Source of the DNA: an uncultured Bacteroides sp.
Lineage (GTDB): Bacteria > Bacteroidota > Bacteroidia > Bacteroidales > Bacteroidaceae
Direction of reading: 5' to 3'
DNA: 37,770 bases
Assembly (NCBI GenBank): GCA_949288585.1
Contig: CASEKR010000018.1
Span: 1 to 37,770, forward strand
Numbering within the stretch: the first letter of the stretch is position 1; the number at the start of each line of letters is the position of its first letter. The notes below the pieces were generated by a model, which worked only from the letters and a program-made list of their open reading frames with translations, searched no databases and had not been told where the DNA came from. Of this stretch, positions 18,703 to 26,631 are shown in pieces. A program made the position numbers and the translations under genes.

Positions 18703-20046
18703 TTACAGCCCGACGACGCTCTTCAGCAACCAATAGGCCACGATGCCCGCCACGTAGCCCACGAAGGCCACCCACGTGATGCGCTTCATGTACCAGCCGA
18801 AGGTAATCTTCTCCAGCCCCATCACCACGACGCCTGCCGCCGAACCGATGATGAGCATCGAGCCGCCCACGCCGGCACAGTAGGCCAGGAGTTGCCAGAA
18901 GATGCCATCCTGTGCCATGTCGCCCACGGCAGCCATCGGATACATGCCCATGCAGCCGGCCACCAGCGGCACGTTGTCGACAATGCTGGAGAGGACGCCG
19001 ATGATGCCCGTGATGAGGTAATGGTTGCCGTCGAAGGCCGTATCCAGCCCTTTGCCCACCATGGCCAGCACGCCAATCTGCTGCAAGCAACCGACGGCCA
19101 TCAGGATGCCCAGGAAGAAGAGGATGGTGCTCATGTCGATGCGCGAGATGATGCCTGCGATGCGCTTCTGCGTGCCGCCGGCCTCGTCATGCCCCGCGCT
19201 GCGGTAGAACAACTCCGTGGCCAGCCACAACGCGCCCAGCACCAGCAGGATGCCCACGAACGGGGGCACGTGCGTCAGCGTCTTGAAGATGGGCACGAAG
19301 ACAAGCCCGCCCACGCCCAGCCAGAACACCGTCTTGCGCTGGCCTTCGGTCAGGCCATTGTTCACCACCTCATCGCCCGACACCGACACAGCCGCCAGGC
19401 TGCCCTTCAGCGAGAGCGACAGGATATAGGCCGGGATGACAACCGACACCACCGAGGGGATGAACAATTCCTTGATGACCCCTGCGGCCGAAATCAGGCC
19501 CTTGTTCCACAGCATGATGGTGGTGACGTCGCCGATGGGCGAGAAGGCTCCGCCCGAGTTGGCTGCGATGATGACCAGCGAGGCATAGATGAGGCGGTCC
19601 TTGTGGTCGTCCACCAGCTTGCGCAGAATCATCACCATGACGATGGCCGTGGTCATGTTGTCCAGGATGGCCGAAAGGAAGAAGGTCAGGATGGTGATGC
19701 GCCACAGCAAGGCGCGCTTGCTCGTGGTCTTAAGCAGGTTGCGCACGAAGTTGAAGCCGCCGTACTGGTCCACGGTCTCGACGATGGTCATGGCGCCCAT
19801 CAGGAAGAACAGCGTGGTGGCCGTGCTGCCCAGGTGCCCCTCGATGACGGGGGCGGCGGCTGCGGCCAGGCCGTCGGACGTGATGCCCGCCGGGAAATTG
19901 CCCGGGTCGAACATGTAGAGCGTCCACGTGGCCACCAGCATCAGCAAGGCTACGGCCGCTTTGTTCACTTTTGTCACGGTCTCCAGGGCGATGCACAGGT
20001 ATCCGATGACAAACACTACAACGATGATTAATGTGATTGTTGACAT
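18703..20046 (-). CDS. nhaD: NhaD-type sodium:proton antiporter
   Basis: The open frame runs to 20139, but the protein proper starts at MSTITLIIVVVFVIGYLCIALE (20046, 447 residues); the upstream part translates the octamer repeat. About 12 membrane segments are visible, with FFLMGAMTIVETVDQYGGF, LSAILDNMTTAIVMVMILRKL and NSGGAFSPIGDVTTIMLWNKG, which resemble conserved polar segments of NhaD/ion-transporter superfamily antiporters. It exchanges Na+ (or Li+) for protons at the inner membrane. It follows argF' on the same strand with a 157-base repeat-bearing gap. No -7 box was found directly upstream. Confidence 0.9.
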   Translation of the reverse strand: MSTITLIIVVVFVIGYLCIALETVTKVNKAAVALLMLVATWTLYMFDPGNFPAGITSDGLAAAAAPVIEGHLGSTATTLFFLMGAMTIVETVDQYGGFNFVRNLLKTTSKRALLWRITILTFFLSAILDNMTTAIVMVMILRKLVDDHKDRLIYASLVIIAANSGGAFSPIGDVTTIMLWNKGLISAAGVIKELFIPSVVSVVIPAYILSLSLKGSLAAVSVSGDEVVNNGLTEGQRKTVFWLGVGGLVFVPIFKTLTHVPPFVGILLVLGALWLATELFYRSAGHDEAGGTQKRIAGIISRIDMSTILFFLGILMAVGCLQQIGVLAMVGKGLDTAFDGNHYLITGIIGVLSSIVDNVPLVAGCMGMYPMAAVGDMAQDGIFWQLLAYCAGVGGSMLIIGSAAGVVVMGLEKITFGWYMKRITWVAFVGYVAGIVAYWLLKSVVGL

Positions 20047-20086
20047 GGGATTAAATGATTGATGGTTAAATGATAGTTTAGCAGTT

Positions 20087-20188
20087 GACAAGAGGACAAG
20101 GAGGCAAGTTGACAAGGGGACAAGGAAACAAGGGAACAAGGGGACAAGTGATGAGCCCTGTCCTTGTAGCCTTGTTAACTTGTTCCCT
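20087..20188. repeat. Octamer tandem array with inverted copies (ACAAGG family)
   Basis: Eight consecutive 8-base units at 20087-20150 (type GACAAGGG or AACAAGGG) are followed after a short gap by three inverted octamers at 20161-20184 (CTTGT-bearing). AGGGAACAAG at 20131-20140 pairs perfectly with 20179-20188. The transcript could fold into a long hairpin between argF' and nhaD. There is no T-run. Confidence 0.7.
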
Positions 20189-20203
20189 CGCCAACTAAAT
20201 TCT

Positions 20204-21157
20204 TTACAAGCTCTCCAGCAGCCTTTTCAGCACGACCGTGGCCGAAATCTCGCGGTTGGCCGCCTCGGGGATGACAATGGACTGCGGGCTTTCGATGACG
20301 TCGTCCGTCACAATCATGTTGCGGCGCACGGGCAGGCAGTGCATGAAGTAGGCGTTGTTGGTCACGGCCATCTGGCGGTCGCTGACAGTCCATGCGCGGT
20401 CTTTACTGAGCACCTGGCCGTAGTTGTCGCCCGTATAGGCCGCCCAACTCTTGGCGTAGACGAAGTCGGCTCCCTCGAAAGCCTTCATCTGGTCATACTC
20501 CACGCGGGCATGGCCGACAAACTGCGGGTCGAGCTCGTAGCCCTCGGGATGGGTGATGACAAACTCATAGTCCGTGGCGTTCATCCATTCGGCAAAGGAA
20601 TTGGGCACGGCCTGCGGCAGGGGACGCGGATGGGGCGCCCAGGTCATCACCACCTTGGGGCGCGCCGTCTTCTTGTATTCCTCGATGGTAATGAGGTCGG
20701 CAAAACTCTGCAAGGGGTGGCGCGTGGCGGCCTCCATGGAGAACACCGGGCGGCCGGAATACTGGATGAACTGGTTGAGGATGACTTCGTTGTAGTCATA
20801 GTCCCTGTCTTCGAAGCGGGCGAAGGAGCGCACGCCGATGAGGTCGCAATAGCAGCCCATGACGGGGATGGCCTCCAACAGGTGTTCGGGCTTGTCGCCG
20901 TCCATGATGACGCCGCGCTCGGTCTCCAGCTTCCAGGCACCTTGGTTGATGTCCAGCACGATGACGTTCATGCCCAGGTTGATGCCCGCCTTCTGGGTAC
21001 TGAGGCGGGTGCGCAGGCTGGAATTGAAGAAGATCATCAGCAGCGTCTTGTTCCGTCCCAGTTCCACGTATTTAAAACGGTCTTTCTTGATTTCAAAAGC
21101 TTCGTCCAGTGCGGCTTTCAGGTCGCCGATGTCCTGCACGCATGTAAATTTCTTCAT
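20204..21157 (-). CDS. argF': N-succinylornithine carbamoyltransferase (argF')
   Basis: The start is MKKFTCVQDI at 21157 (317 residues); the frame upstream is not protein-like. Carbamoyl-phosphate binding residues lie in FFNSSLRTRLST (44-55), and HCLPVRR carries the conserved His-Cys-Leu-Pro. The sequence is nearly that of the Bacteroides fragilis enzyme, which carbamoylates N-succinylornithine in that group's variant arginine pathway. Residue 90 is proline (DGDKPEHLL); in published work a proline here marks succinylornithine use and a glutamate at the equivalent place marks acetylornithine use. Arginine biosynthesis genes are not adjacent. It is preceded by a good promoter. Confidence 0.94.
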   Translation of the reverse strand: MKKFTCVQDIGDLKAALDEAFEIKKDRFKYVELGRNKTLLMIFFNSSLRTRLSTQKAGINLGMNVIVLDINQGAWKLETERGVIMDGDKPEHLLEAIPVMGCYCDLIGVRSFARFEDRDYDYNEVILNQFIQYSGRPVFSMEAATRHPLQSFADLITIEEYKKTARPKVVMTWAPHPRPLPQAVPNSFAEWMNATDYEFVITHPEGYELDPQFVGHARVEYDQMKAFEGADFVYAKSWAAYTGDNYGQVLSKDRAWTVSDRQMAVTNNAYFMHCLPVRRNMIVTDDVIESPQSIVIPEAANREISATVVLKRLLESL

Positions 21158-21189
21158 AACGGTATATTTTTCTGTTTGATTAAGCTGCC

Positions 21190-21223
21190 CAAAGATACGT
21201 GATTCACCGGAATAATCCGCAAA
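21190..21223 (-). promoter_or_regulatory. Promoter of argF'
   Basis: The -7 box TATCTTTG (minus, 21190-21197) is exact, and TTTG at 21220-21223 is the -33 at a spacing of 22. It lies just beyond the terminator of the upstream lipoprotein gene, giving argF' its own transcript. Confidence 0.7.
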
Positions 21224-21236
21224 ACGAAGGCAGAAA

Positions 21237-21289
21237 ATAAAAAAGAAAGTGCAGGAAAAACCATTTATAGGATTTCCCCGCACTTTCTT
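21237..21289 (-). terminator. Terminator of the lipoprotein cluster
   Basis: AAGAAAGTGC at 21243-21252 pairs with 21280-21289, with inner GGAAA/TTTCC pairing. On the minus strand it is followed by TTTTTTATTTT. It lies just after the 21308 stop codon. Confidence 0.85.
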
Positions 21290-21307
21290 AATATAATATA
21301 GGGCAAC

Positions 21308-21736
21308 TTACTCCACTTTGCGAAACGTGATGCGGTCATACAGCATATAATCCCCATCCCGTTCAGTATAGCTCATAACCATTTCGCTCCCGTTGATGCT
21401 CTCAATGACATATTCATCCGTCACATGATCTTCCTGGTCTGTCAAGTACAGTTTATTGCCGGAAACACTCCAGTCGCAGTACACACCATCATTGTCGCTG
21501 TTGTCGTACCAATACATCGTACCGTCTTCGTAGAAAGTCCAAACCTCATCCGTGTAAGGTCCGTCTTCCAAGGGGTACATCTCTCCCCCTTCAGTTTCAT
21601 AAGCATACTCATAAGTGCTCTGCCATTCTCCAAGCAAAGCCGATGCGTCCACACTGTCGTCGTCATCGCTGCATCCCGTAAAACCAATTACAGAGAAGAG
21701 CAACAAAGCAACCAAAAACAAATAATTCTTTTTCAT
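21308..21736 (-). CDS. Lipocalin-like surface lipoprotein A
   Basis: A 142-residue lipoprotein. The signal MKKNYLFLVALLLFSVIGFTGC ends at C22, followed by SDDDDS, the acidic export signal associated with surface lipoproteins in Bacteroidetes. The mature part opens with LLGEWQS and runs through short beta strands to ESINGSEMVMSYTERDG and ITFRKVE, the pattern of small Bacteroides lipocalin-like domains. Ligand and role are unknown. It is the last of three related genes and has its own -7 box plus a terminator. The region is more AT-rich than its neighbours. Confidence 0.8.
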   Translation of the reverse strand: MKKNYLFLVALLLFSVIGFTGCSDDDDSVDASALLGEWQSTYEYAYETEGGEMYPLEDGPYTDEVWTFYEDGTMYWYDNSDNDGVYCDWSVSGNKLYLTDQEDHVTDEYVIESINGSEMVMSYTERDGDYMLYDRITFRKVE

Positions 21737-21780
21737 ACGTTTTTTCTCCTTTTTAATATAGCGTTAACTTAATCTGGGCA

Positions 21781-21788
21781 CAAAGATA
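21781..21788 (-). promoter_or_regulatory. -7 box upstream of lipoprotein A
   Basis: TATCTTTG on the minus strand is an exact match, 45 bases before the start codon. No -33 TTTG appears at the normal spacing. Confidence 0.5.
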
Positions 21789-21839
21789 TCGGTTTAAATC
21801 CAAAAAACATTCAACCGGGGCTGTTTTTTTATTTTCAAT

Positions 21840-22277
21840 TTAGAGCCTGGTGTAAGTCTCTTTCGCATAATATTCCCCATACTCGTCTGTTTCAGTATAA
21901 GACGTCACCAGCGTGGTCGAGTTCAGCGTTTCTATCGTATAGCGTTCCTCCCCCAACGTCCCTTCATCAAGAATCAATGTCGTGCCGGAGACTTTCCACG
22001 TAAAAGTATATCCGTTGCCCGGATAATCCAAATCTTCATAAACGCCCGTTCCGCCTTCCTCGAAAGTATATCCATCGCCAGTATAAGGCTCGTCAAACGG
22101 CTCGTATTCGTCGCCATTCAGTTCGTAACCTTCCAAACGCTGCGAATGCCATTCTCCCAGCAACAATACGTTGGGATCGCCCGCAATGCCGCCACCCTCG
22201 TCGTCATCACTACATCCTGTAAAACCGATTACGAAGGAGAACAGCAAAGCAACCAAAAACAAATAATTCTTTTTCAT
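21840..22277 (-). CDS. Lipocalin-like surface lipoprotein B
   Basis: The start is the MKKNYLFLV methionine at 22277 (145 residues), matching its paralogues; 14 upstream residues of open frame are not signal-like. The lipobox is GFTGC, followed by SDDDEGGG, another surface-export signal. The mature domain opens LLLGEWHS and closes with ETLNSTTLVTSYTETDEYG, the same lipocalin-like pattern as genes A and C. It starts 45 bases after gene C, with no promoter seen between, so they are probably co-transcribed. About 120 bases of its 5' end are nearly identical to gene C. Confidence 0.8.
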   Translation of the reverse strand: MKKNYLFLVALLFSFVIGFTGCSDDDEGGGIAGDPNVLLLGEWHSQRLEGYELNGDEYEPFDEPYTGDGYTFEEGGTGVYEDLDYPGNGYTFTWKVSGTTLILDEGTLGEERYTIETLNSTTLVTSYTETDEYGEYYAKETYTRL

Positions 22278-22280
22278 ACC
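22160..22280. repeat. Direct repeat copy 1 (lipoprotein B 5' end)
   Basis: About 120 bases are roughly 90% identical by eye to 23003-23123. They cover the signal peptide, lipobox and acidic export signal. The downstream sequences are much more diverged. Confidence 0.75.
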
Positions 22281-22322
22281 ATTATATTGCGTTGTTTTAT
22301 TAGAAGCGTTTTTAAACATACA

Positions 22323-23126
22323 TTATTCTACCCGTCGGAACGTATATTCCGCATAGAAAAAATACCCTTCGCCTTCTTCCGTATAAACAGTCACCAGCGT
22401 ATCGTCACTGAGACTTGTGATGGTATATTTTTCCTCCTCACCATCTACATTTATCACGATGACATCACCCAACATGTGCCAATCCATATACAAGCTACTG
22501 TCGTCGGAAGTGTCGGCCATAATGCCACGCCCACTTTCTTTGAATATCCATGTGGCGGTCGTATAAGGGCCTTCAGCTATCACACTCTTTTCTCCTCCGA
22601 TGATTTCATATACATTGACTGCAACGGATTGCCATTCACCGATGACCCGGTTCCTATCCACTTCACCCCCTACTCCAGGCACATCATCTTCGTCATCGTC
22701 TGGTTCTTGTATGTTTCCACCTGTAGTCTTGCGGAAAGTCCACCGCTCAAAATACGTTCCATCATCTTCCGTAAAACTTAACACCATCTCTTCTGCATTC
22801 AGTTTCTCAATGGTATAATCATCACCATCCCACGACAATACATTCCCATTGATCCGCCACAAATAAACAGAACCGTCATTATCGATAAACTTGTTATCAT
22901 CAGTAAAAGTCAAAAAATAGTCACCTTCCGGTACACTTTCATCTACCCACTGACCATCTACATAACCTTGCACCTCGGAATGAATCAGTTCCCAGGTTCC
23001 TACCAACAATTCATTGGGATCGCCCGCAATGCCGCCGCCCTCGTCATCATCACTACATCCTGTAAAACCGATTACGAAGAAAAGCTGCAAAGCAACCAAA
23101 AACAAATAATTCTTTTTCATATTCAT
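22323..23126 (-). CDS. Two-domain lipocalin-like surface lipoprotein C
   Basis: A 267-residue lipoprotein (start at M1, 23126, or M3, 23120). The signal and SDDDEGGG motif are the same as gene B. It carries two tandem lipocalin-like domains: about 37-134 (LLVGTWELIHSEVQGY to YFERWTFRKT) and about 160-267 (VIGEWQSVAVNVYEI to FYAEYTFRRVE), joined by an acidic linker (EPDDDEDDVPG). This suggests internal duplication or fusion of an A- or B-type gene. It is first in the cluster, behind an exact -7 box. Function is unknown. Confidence 0.8.
   Translation of the reverse strand: MNMKKNYLFLVALQLFFVIGFTGCSDDDEGGGIAGDPNELLVGTWELIHSEVQGYVDGQWVDESVPEGDYFLTFTDDNKFIDNDGSVYLWRINGNVLSWDGDDYTIEKLNAEEMVLSFTEDDGTYFERWTFRKTTGGNIQEPDDDEDDVPGVGGEVDRNRVIGEWQSVAVNVYEIIGGEKSVIAEGPYTTATWIFKESGRGIMADTSDDSSLYMDWHMLGDVIVINVDGEEEKYTITSLSDDTLVTVYTEEGEGYFFYAEYTFRRVE
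23003..23123. repeat. Direct repeat copy 2 (lipoprotein C 5' end)
   Basis: This is the partner of 22160-22280, encoding the same signal and acidic motif. It points to recent duplication or gene conversion of the lipoprotein leader. Confidence 0.75.
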
Positions 23127-23177
23127 ACTTGTGTTGTTAAATAATTAGTATATTGTTATTATTGACTAAAAACAATG

Positions 23178-23185
23178 CAAAGATA
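23178..23185 (-). promoter_or_regulatory. -7 box of the lipoprotein C-B operon
   Basis: TATCTTTG on the minus strand is an exact match about 55 bases before the start codon. No properly spaced -33 box was found. The rest of the 23127-23394 gap is AT-rich with no other signal. Confidence 0.55.
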
Positions 23186-23394
23186 CGATAATCAACTTTG
23201 GCCGACGCCCGGCTGGTGTCGCCAAAAGGTTTACAATAATGTATCGCTTTCGGACAGGAATAGTAAAAGAAACAGACAACGGGAAGGAGGAAAATTTCCG
23301 GAAACAAAGGAGAATGAATAGTTCAACTTTGTAACACACTGATAACAAACAAAATGAACACTTTCAAGAACACTTAAGTATTTCTACGCGCAGG

Positions 23395-23622
23395 TCAACT
23401 GTCGGCAGCCGTCGGCGACTCCCGGAAGAGGGCGGAAAGGTCTTGGAAGAAATCATGCTCCAGCACGGCGGAAACACGCCACAACAGTTCGAGGTCGATG
23501 TTCGCCTTGCGGAAAATCTTGTAGACATTGGAGCGGGTGCAGCACAATTGGGCTGCAAACCAAGTGACGGAACGTCCTTGGGCGTGTAGCGTGCGTTCGA
23601 TGAGTTGACCTATGTGTACCAT
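23395..23622 (-). CDS. Small helix-turn-helix (XRE-like) DNA-binding protein
   Basis: A 75-residue protein that is nearly all helix-turn-helix: IGQLIERTLHAQGRSVTWFAAQLCCTRSNVYKIFRKANIDLELLWRVS reads as the scaffold helix, the helix-turn-helix (WFAAQLCCTRSNVYKIF) and a following helix. Similar small regulators are frequent in Bacteroides. There is no sensor or dimerisation domain beyond this. It lies alone between the lipoprotein cluster and a 600-base gap, so its target is unknown; its AT-rich setting suggests an accessory origin. The start at 23622 (MVHIGQLIE) fits the family. Confidence 0.72.
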   Translation of the reverse strand: MVHIGQLIERTLHAQGRSVTWFAAQLCCTRSNVYKIFRKANIDLELLWRVSAVLEHDFFQDLSALFRESPTAADS

Positions 23623-24218
23623 GCTTTCTCTGGATAGATGACCCGATTCCCGTGGGGCGGCAAGCGTTTTTTTGACTGTTTAACATTCATGTCCGCATAC
23701 AGAAAGGCGCGGGAATCCGACTTTTGCCCGTTCCGTATTCCAAGGCCTTCGCATTGCCCTTCTTCTGAGAACGAGCAACGCAGAAAGCCCACGCCGATAT
23801 GCATATATTCCTTCCTCCTTCACAACAAGAAAAAAGGATACGTATCTATATATACATACCACGAGGACGCTTCATGGGCTGCCCGTCTTTCCAGAAGAAT
23901 CAAAAGGTGCGAAGTTTTGAAATACGAAAGACAAACGCTGTAAACGTCTTCTATATGCACACATTCCCACACACTTCCTGGGGGGAATGTGCCGCAAATA
24001 TACACATAATTCTCTGAAACAACCTCCGGAAACCAGGAAATTACACTACGCGGGGGCAAGAAATTGTCCAGCCACGCACCACCGACGAATGGAAAGAGTA
24101 AGTAAAAATAGAGAAAAACTGTTATAAACCTCCGACTTTTTCTTTCTGTCTGCTTTATTTTCCTACTTTTGCGCCACCAATTAATAACTAATTTAACTTT
24201 TAAACACGACAAGAAAAC
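23623..24218. other. 600-base gap with a possible minus-strand transcript start
   Basis: No protein is supported. On the minus strand TATATTTG at 23995-24002 is an exact -7 box, followed downstream by a 9-bp hairpin (CACATTCCC at 23960-23968 with GGGAATGTG at 23983-23991). This could start a long leader to the HTH gene or a small RNA. The plus-strand end carries the acyltransferase promoter. The region is AT-rich and may be decayed sequence. Confidence 0.4.
24164..24171 (+). promoter_or_regulatory. -7 box of the acyltransferase gene
   Basis: TACTTTTG is an exact TAnnTTTG, 47 bases before the start codon. A T-rich stretch lies in the -33 region without an exact TTTG. Confidence 0.6.
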
Positions 24219-25307
24219 ATGAAACGTATTGCTTTCTTAGACTATGTGCGTGTCTTCGCTTGCCTGCTGGTGATGGTGGTACACGCGAGTGAGAATTATT
24301 ATGGAGCGGCCGGGACGGGCGAGATGGCCGGCCCGCAGTCCTTCTTGCAGAACGATACCGACCGGTTCTGGGTATCCCTGTACGACGGTTTCTCGCGCAT
24401 GTCCGTTCCTTTGTTCATGATTATTTCCGCCTACCTGCTGGTGCCGATGAAAGAAGGACAGAGCATGTGGCAATTCTACCGCCGGCGCTTCCTGCGCGTA
24501 GGGCCGCCCACCATCCTGTTCATGATATTGTACAGCACGCTGCCCCTGCTTTGGGGACAGATTGACGGGGCAACCTCCGCAAGAGATTTGTCGCGCATCC
24601 TGCTGAACTTCCCCAGCCTGGCAGGCCATCTGTGGTTCATGTATCCGCTCATCAGCCTCTACCTCTTCATCCCCATCATCTCGCCCTGGCTGCGCAAAGC
24701 GACGGCCAAGGAAGAACTTTTCTTCATCGCGCTCTTTGCCTTGTCTACCTGTATGCCTTACCTGCACCGTTGGTTCGGCGAGTTGTGGGGCGAATGCTTC
24801 TGGAACGAATACCACATGCTTTGGTACTTCTCCGGTTTCTTGGGATATCTGGTCATGGCGCACTACATCCGCACACATCTGACGTGGACGCGCCGGAAAC
24901 GCCTGGCGGTGGGGACGGTACTGGCCGTTGTCGGCTGGGTATGGACCATCTTGTCTTTCTACATCCAAGCCGTACCGGGAGTCGTGCATTCCACACCTGT
25001 CATTGAACTGGGCTGGGCCATGTGCACCATCAACTGCGTAATGGCCACGGGAGGCACGTTCCTGCTCTTCTCTTGCATCAAACAGACGGAAGCCCCGCGC
25101 CTCGTGACCGAACTGTCGAAACTCAGCTTCGGCATGTACCTGATGCACATCTTCTGGCTCACCGTATGGGTAAGCGTATTCAAAGTAAACCTCGATTTGC
25201 CCACCGCCGCAGCCATACCGGTCATTGCACTGGCCACCTTCGCAAGCAGCGCCGTGGCCACAAAAATAATCTCCTATCTTCCGGGCAGCAAATGGCTCAT
25301 CGGATAG
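24219..25307 (+). CDS. Membrane acyltransferase, Acyltransferase_3 family
   Basis: A 362-residue polytopic membrane protein with about ten hydrophobic segments. The N-terminus MKRIAFLDYVRVFACLLVMVVHASE holds the conserved Arg and the putative catalytic His (H in VVHAS) of the OafA/WecH type. These inner-membrane enzymes transfer acetyl or other acyl groups to sugars of exported glycans, but the acceptor cannot be read here. The central FPSLAGHLWFMYPLISLYLFIPIISPWL stretch is characteristic. No glycan biosynthesis genes surround it. It is convergent with proA, with a strong hairpin between. Confidence 0.88.
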   Translation: MKRIAFLDYVRVFACLLVMVVHASENYYGAAGTGEMAGPQSFLQNDTDRFWVSLYDGFSRMSVPLFMIISAYLLVPMKEGQSMWQFYRRRFLRVGPPTILFMILYSTLPLLWGQIDGATSARDLSRILLNFPSLAGHLWFMYPLISLYLFIPIISPWLRKATAKEELFFIALFALSTCMPYLHRWFGELWGECFWNEYHMLWYFSGFLGYLVMAHYIRTHLTWTRRKRLAVGTVLAVVGWVWTILSFYIQAVPGVVHSTPVIELGWAMCTINCVMATGGTFLLFSCIKQTEAPRLVTELSKLSFGMYLMHIFWLTVWVSVFKVNLDLPTAAAIPVIALATFASSAVATKIISYLPGSKWLIG

Positions 25308-25338
25308 GAGACCGAGAATACTTTTCCTTTTTTCCCAA

Positions 25339-25373
25339 GAAACGGGCAGGTCAACTTCTGACCTGTCCGTTTC
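25339..25373. terminator. Hairpin between convergent acyltransferase and proA genes
   Basis: A 15-bp stem, 25339-25353 with 25359-25373, has one GU pair and a 5-base loop. It includes the last codons of proA (stop at 25351-25353). There is no clear T-run on either strand, so terminator function is likely but not typical. Confidence 0.5.
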
Positions 25374-26601
25374 CTTCTATAATCCACTTGTACGTCGTGA
25401 TTTCTTCCAACGCCATCGGGCCACGGGCATGAAGTTTCTGGGTGCTGATGCCAATCTCCGCCCCCAAGCCGAACTGCCCGCCGTCGGTGAAGGAAGTGGG
25501 CGCGTTGTGATAGACGCAGGCGGCGTCGACGTCGCGCAGGAAACGGGCGGCATTGTCGCTGTCCTCCGTCACAATAGACTCGCTATGCTTGGAGCCATAA
25601 CGGCGGATATGGGCCAAAGCCTCATCCAACGAAGCCACAGTCTTGACAGCCATCTTGTAGTCCAGGAACTCGGTACCGTAACTTTCAGGCGTAGAGGGTT
25701 GCAAGAGTTGGGAAGGATAATGACCCGACAAGGCAGCCAACGCAGGCTCGTCGGCATATATCAGGACATTGCTTTGCTGCAAAGGAGCGCATAGTGCCGG
25801 TAAATCGGGCAGTCGGTCGGCATGGACTATGAGGCAGTCCAAGGCGTTGCATACACTGACACGGCGCGTCTTGGCATTATTGACGATGGCAGCACCTTTC
25901 ACTACATCCCCTTCACGGTCAAAATAAGTATGGCAGATGCCGGCTCCGGTCTCGATGATGGGGATGATGGCGTTCTGCTTCACGAAGTTGATAAGGCGGC
26001 TGCTCCCCCGGGGAATCAGCAGGTCGACGTAGCGATCGGCTTTCAGCAGACGGGCCGTGGTCTCGTGGTCGGAAGGGAGCAATTCAACCAAGTGCGTATC
26101 CAGGCCGAAGCGTTCCAAGAATCCATGAATGACGCTGACTATGGCCCGATTGGAACAGTCCGCATCGCTCCCGCCTTTCAACACGCAGGCGCTCCCGGCC
26201 TTCAGGCAAAGGGAAAAGACATCGAAGCTGACGTTGGGCCGCGCTTCGTATATGATGCCTATCACGCCGAAAGGCACGCTGATGCGCCACAACTGCAAGC
26301 CGTTGGGCAAGATTCGTTCCTTCAACACACGCCCCAAGGGAGAAGGCAAAGCAGCCACCTGGCGCAAACCGGCTGCGATTTCCTGCAAGCGGTTTTCTGT
26401 CAGTTTCAGGCGGTCGTACTTGGGATTGGCCGGATCCATCCGCTCCAAGTCCTTGCGGTTCTCCTCCAGGATATAGCCAGAATGGCTGATGGCGGCATCG
26501 GCCACGGCATACAACAAGTTATTGATTGTGTCTTCTTCCACAGCCAGCAACGAGCGGCTTGCGTCTTGGACGGCTGCCAAGGTTTGTTCTAAGTCCATCA
26601 T
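25351..26601 (-). CDS. proA: Gamma-glutamyl phosphate reductase
   Basis: A 416-residue aldehyde-dehydrogenase-fold enzyme that reduces gamma-glutamyl phosphate to glutamate semialdehyde with NADPH, the second step of proline synthesis in the cytosol. The catalytic cysteine is C223 in [14 protein letters not shown]. Further landmarks are [30 protein letters not shown] and [15 protein letters not shown]. Length is normal. It follows proB by 30 bases on the same strand and is the last gene of the operon. M1 and M2 are adjacent, so the start could be 26601 or 26598. Confidence 0.96.
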   Translation of the reverse strand: MMDLEQTLAAVQDASRSLLAVEEDTINNLLYAVADAAISHSGYILEENRKDLERMDPANPKYDRLKLTENRLQEIAAGLRQVAALPSPLGRVLKERILPNGLQLWRISVPFGVIGIIYEARPNVSFDVFSLCLKAGSACVLKGGSDADCSNRAIVSVIHGFLERFGLDTHLVELLPSDHETTARLLKADRYVDLLIPRGSSRLINFVKQNAIIPIIETGAGICHTYFDREGDVVKGAAIVNNAKTRRVSVCNALDCLIVHADRLPDLPALCAPLQQSNVLIYADEPALAALSGHYPSQLLQPSTPESYGTEFLDYKMAVKTVASLDEALAHIRRYGSKHSESIVTEDSDNAARFLRDVDAACVYHNAPTSFTDGGQFGLGAEIGISTQKLHARGPMALEEITTYKWIIEGNGQVRS

Positions 26602-26631
26602 CTTTTTCTTATCTAATATCTAAAAAGCTAC

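Noticed and set aside
20047-20139. Upstream extension of nhaD (MFPCFLVPLS...)
   Set aside because: The extra 31 residues translate the octamer repeat. The membrane protein starts naturally at MSTITLII.
23127-23394. A gene in the gap upstream of lipoprotein C
   Set aside because: The short frames have no motifs, and the only supported signal is the -7 box at 23178.
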